A stretch of DNA of 8,474 bases from NCBI GenBank assembly GCA_003155465.1, contig PMCR01000269.1, forward strand, positions 1-8,474, written 5' to 3'. Under the pieces are notes generated by a model. The model had not been told where the DNA came from. It saw only the letters and a program-made list of their open reading frames with translations, and searched no databases. Of this stretch, positions 7,148 through 8,474 are shown piece by piece. This DNA is from Myxococcales bacterium. Its GTDB lineage: Bacteria > Myxococcota > Polyangia > Fen-1088. The position numbers were made by a program, and so were the translations under genes. The number at the start of each line of letters is the position of its first letter. Position 1 is the first letter of the stretch.

Positions 7148-7159
7148 GATTGGTCAGCA
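7144..7159. repeat. Perfect inverted repeat TGCTGA-N4-TCAGCA over the hlyD-like promoter
   Basis: The two 6-base arms (7144-7149, 7154-7159) are exact inverted complements around TTGG. The repeat covers the -12 element and predicted start of transcription, so a dimeric repressor bound here would block the promoter. No such regulator gene is visible in the window. A chance palindrome of this size is possible. Confidence 0.4.
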
Positions 7160-7162
7160 GAC

Positions 7163-7168
7163 AAGGAG
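7163..7168 (+). promoter_or_regulatory. Ribosome binding site of the hlyD-like gene
   Basis: AAGGAG lies 5 bases before the ATG at 7174. It settles the start against the in-frame TTG at 7150, which would place this purine run inside the coding sequence. Confidence 0.8.
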
Positions 7169-7173
7169 TCCTC

Positions 7174-8217
7174 ATGCGAAAGGTCGCCATCGTTCTGGTC
7201 GTCCTGGTGCTCGCCCTTGGCGGCCTGCTGGCTGCGCGCCTGCGGATGCAGGATCGCGCCTTGCGCGGGGCCACGGGCGGCGCAGGCGAAATAGAGGGCA
7301 CCGAGGTCGACCTCTCATCGCGCATCAGCGCGCGTGTGGCCAGGCTGTACGTGAAGAAGGGCGCGGCTGTCAAGAAGGGCGACCTGCTGGTCAGCCTGGA
7401 CTGCGCGGATACGCGAGCGTCTTTCTCCGAGGCCCAGGAACGCCTGACAGCGGCGCAGGAGCAGGCACGCGCAGCCGAGGCATCGATCGGCGCCGCGCGA
7501 GCCACGCAGCAAGTAGCTGGTTCTGCCCGCGCCGCATCCGAGGCGCAGGCGGCGGCGCTGTCCGCCCAACGCGACGCCACCCTCCGGCAGGCCAGCCGAC
7601 TGGACACCCTGACCGATGATGTCGCGCTGTCCAGTCGTGACCAGACCCGCGCCAGCGCCGACGGCCTTTCCCATCAGGTGGAGGCGTTCCGCGCTCAGGC
7701 TCGCGCTAGTCAGGACCAGGCCCGTGCCGCGGGCGCGACCTGGAAGGCGTCCGCAGCGCAGGCGCAGGCGGCCCACGCCAGCGCGCGTGCGGCCGCAGCC
7801 AGCGTGGCCCGCATGCGTCTGCTGGTCGACGAATGCGAGATTGCGGCACCCCGCGACGCCTGGGTCACCGAGTTGCCCCATGAAGAAGGCGAGCTGGTCG
7901 CGCCCGGGACCACGCTGGTGCGCCTGCTCGACCTGTCCGAGGTGCGCGCCACCTTCTATCTGCCCAACGCCGAACTGGCGGCTGTCAAGCTGGACGCACC
8001 TGCCGTGGCGGTGGCGGATGCCTTCCCGGGCGAGGAGTTCTCCGGCCGGGTGTCGACCGTGGCCTTCAAGGCCGAATTCACCCCGCGCAACATCCAGACG
8101 CGCAGCGATCGCGATCGCCTGGTCTATCCGGTCGAGATCGTGCTGGCCAATCGCGCTGGCAAGCTGCGCGCCGGTATGCCCGTGCAGGTCACCCTGCCGG
8201 GAACGGAGCGCCGCTGA
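7174..8217 (+). CDS. HlyD-family periplasmic adaptor (membrane fusion protein), YbhG-like
   Basis: A 347-residue membrane fusion protein linking an inner-membrane ABC exporter to a TolC-type duct. Residues 3-22 form one uncleaved N-terminal membrane anchor (VAIVLVVLVLALGGLLAARL). A lipoyl-like half (~38-78, EGTEVDLSSRISARVARLYVKKGAAVKKGDLL) is followed by a long Ala/Gln/Arg-rich coiled-coil hairpin (~80-215). The second lipoyl half follows (~220-250, CEIAAPRDAWVTELPHEEGELVAPGTTL), then the beta barrel (~255-340), whose end (FTPRNIQTRSDRDRLVYPVEI, LRAGMPVQVTL) is characteristic of the YbhG subgroup. The length is normal for that group. The gene overlaps the following ABC ATPase gene by one base (TGATG), so the two are coupled. 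In E. coli the comparable set is YbhG-F-S-R, a drug and sodium exporter; the substrate here cannot be told from sequence. Confidence 0.92.
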   Translation: MRKVAIVLVVLVLALGGLLAARLRMQDRALRGATGGAGEIEGTEVDLSSRISARVARLYVKKGAAVKKGDLLVSLDCADTRASFSEAQERLTAAQEQARAAEASIGAARATQQVAGSARAASEAQAAALSAQRDATLRQASRLDTLTDDVALSSRDQTRASADGLSHQVEAFRAQARASQDQARAAGATWKASAAQAQAAHASARAAAASVARMRLLVDECEIAAPRDAWVTELPHEEGELVAPGTTLVRLLDLSEVRATFYLPNAELAAVKLDAPAVAVADAFPGEEFSGRVSTVAFKAEFTPRNIQTRSDRDRLVYPVEIVLANRAGKLRAGMPVQVTLPGTERR

Positions 8218-8474
8218 TGGTCCAAGCGCCCGCTGCCACGCCAGGCGGGACCACGATGGGCATAGAGGCTGGCGCCGCGCTGGAGGCGCAAGCGCTCGTG
8301 CGCTGCTTTGGCGCCACCCGGGCACTCGACGGTCTCAGCTTCACCGTTGGTCGCGGCCAACTCTTTGGCTTGGTGGGCGCGGACGGCGCAGGCAAGACCA
8401 CCGCCATTCGCGCGCTGGCCGGATTGATCACACTCGACGCAGGTCGCGCGCTGGTTCTGGGCCGCGATCCGGCC
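8217..8474 (+). CDS. ABC transporter ATP-binding protein, YbhF-like (partial, runs off right edge)
   Basis: The first 86 residues are visible and the frame stays open to the edge. After a variable 22-residue leader comes the usual ABC start: ALVRCFGATRALDGLSFTV (A-loop-like region, ~26-44), then GQLFGLVGADGAGKTT with Walker A GADGAGKT at 54-61 and LAGLITLDAGRALVLGRDP. The Asp in the P-loop (G-x-DGAGKT instead of the common GPNGAGKT) is typical of YbhF-type ATPases, which often carry two nucleotide-binding domains. The ATG shares its A with the stop of the hlyD-like gene, and GGAG stands 8 bases before it (8205-8208). An in-frame ATG 13 codons later is a weaker alternative. Permease genes would be expected to the right of the window. 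Confidence 0.9.
   Translation, partial: MVQAPAATPGGTTMGIEAGAALEAQALVRCFGATRALDGLSFTVGRGQLFGLVGADGAGKTTAIRALAGLITLDAGRALVLGRDPA

Larger units (their letters stand above)
6929..7173. promoter_or_regulatory. Divergent control region between tolC-like and hlyD-like genes
   Basis: These 245 bases separate the two divergent start codons and contain no gene I can support. From left to right they hold a sigma-54-like element facing left, a pyrimidine-rich run on the plus strand (~7028-7045), a central imperfect palindrome (7052-7077), a sigma-54-like element facing right (7132-7147), a perfect 6-base inverted repeat (7144-7159) and a ribosome binding site (7163-7168). No convincing sigma-70 promoter was found in either direction. 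Confidence 0.7.

Noticed and set aside
7315..8325. A 336-codon open frame on the minus strand
   Set aside because: It covers the HlyD-like gene and the ABC ATPase start in antisense; the plus frame has a ribosome binding site and family motifs.

Overview
The window is a densely packed, high-GC stretch of bacterial chromosome. Strong G/C preference at third codon positions, TGATG gene junctions, a TolC/HlyD export pair and an NtrC-family sigma-54 activator point to a Gram-negative proteobacterium. A betaproteobacterium (Rhodocyclales or Burkholderiales type) is my best guess, but that is inference. There is no RNA gene, insertion sequence, CRISPR array or other mobile element that I can support.

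Layout. Positions 1-949 (minus): start of a CheB-CheR hybrid gene that runs off the left edge. 1028-3163 (minus): hybrid histidine kinase with two PAS-like domains, HisKA, HATPase and a C-terminal receiver. 3294-4646 (minus): NtrC-family sigma-54-dependent response regulator. 4740-5612 (minus): six-TM membrane histidine kinase that stops right after its phospho-accepting helix pair and has no ATPase domain. 5612-6928 (minus): TolC-family outer membrane channel protein. 6929-7173: divergent control region. 7174-8217 (plus): HlyD-type periplasmic adaptor. 8217 to the right edge (plus): start of a YbhF-like ABC ATPase.

How the parts fit. TolC, HlyD and the ABC ATPase look like a tripartite export machine read divergently from a 245-base control region. 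The tolC-like gene shares one base with the sensor kinase gene, and the sigma-54 activator follows it, so exporter and regulators appear to be one unit. In the control region I see a good sigma-54 promoter (GG-N10-GC spacing) 28 bases before the hlyD-like start, a second match facing the tolC-like gene, and an imperfect palindrome between them at an enhancer-like distance from both. The model is inference: the NtrC-type regulator binds the central palindrome and drives both arms of the exporter.

The main oddity is the sensor kinase. It keeps its membrane sensor and the H-box histidine, but only 93 bases separate its stop from the regulator, too few for an ATPase domain. It is either a deletion derivative or a phosphotransfer partner that depends on another kinase. 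The next gene pair downstream, a complete hybrid kinase and a CheB-CheR protein, may be a separate signalling unit with its own sigma-70-like promoter.
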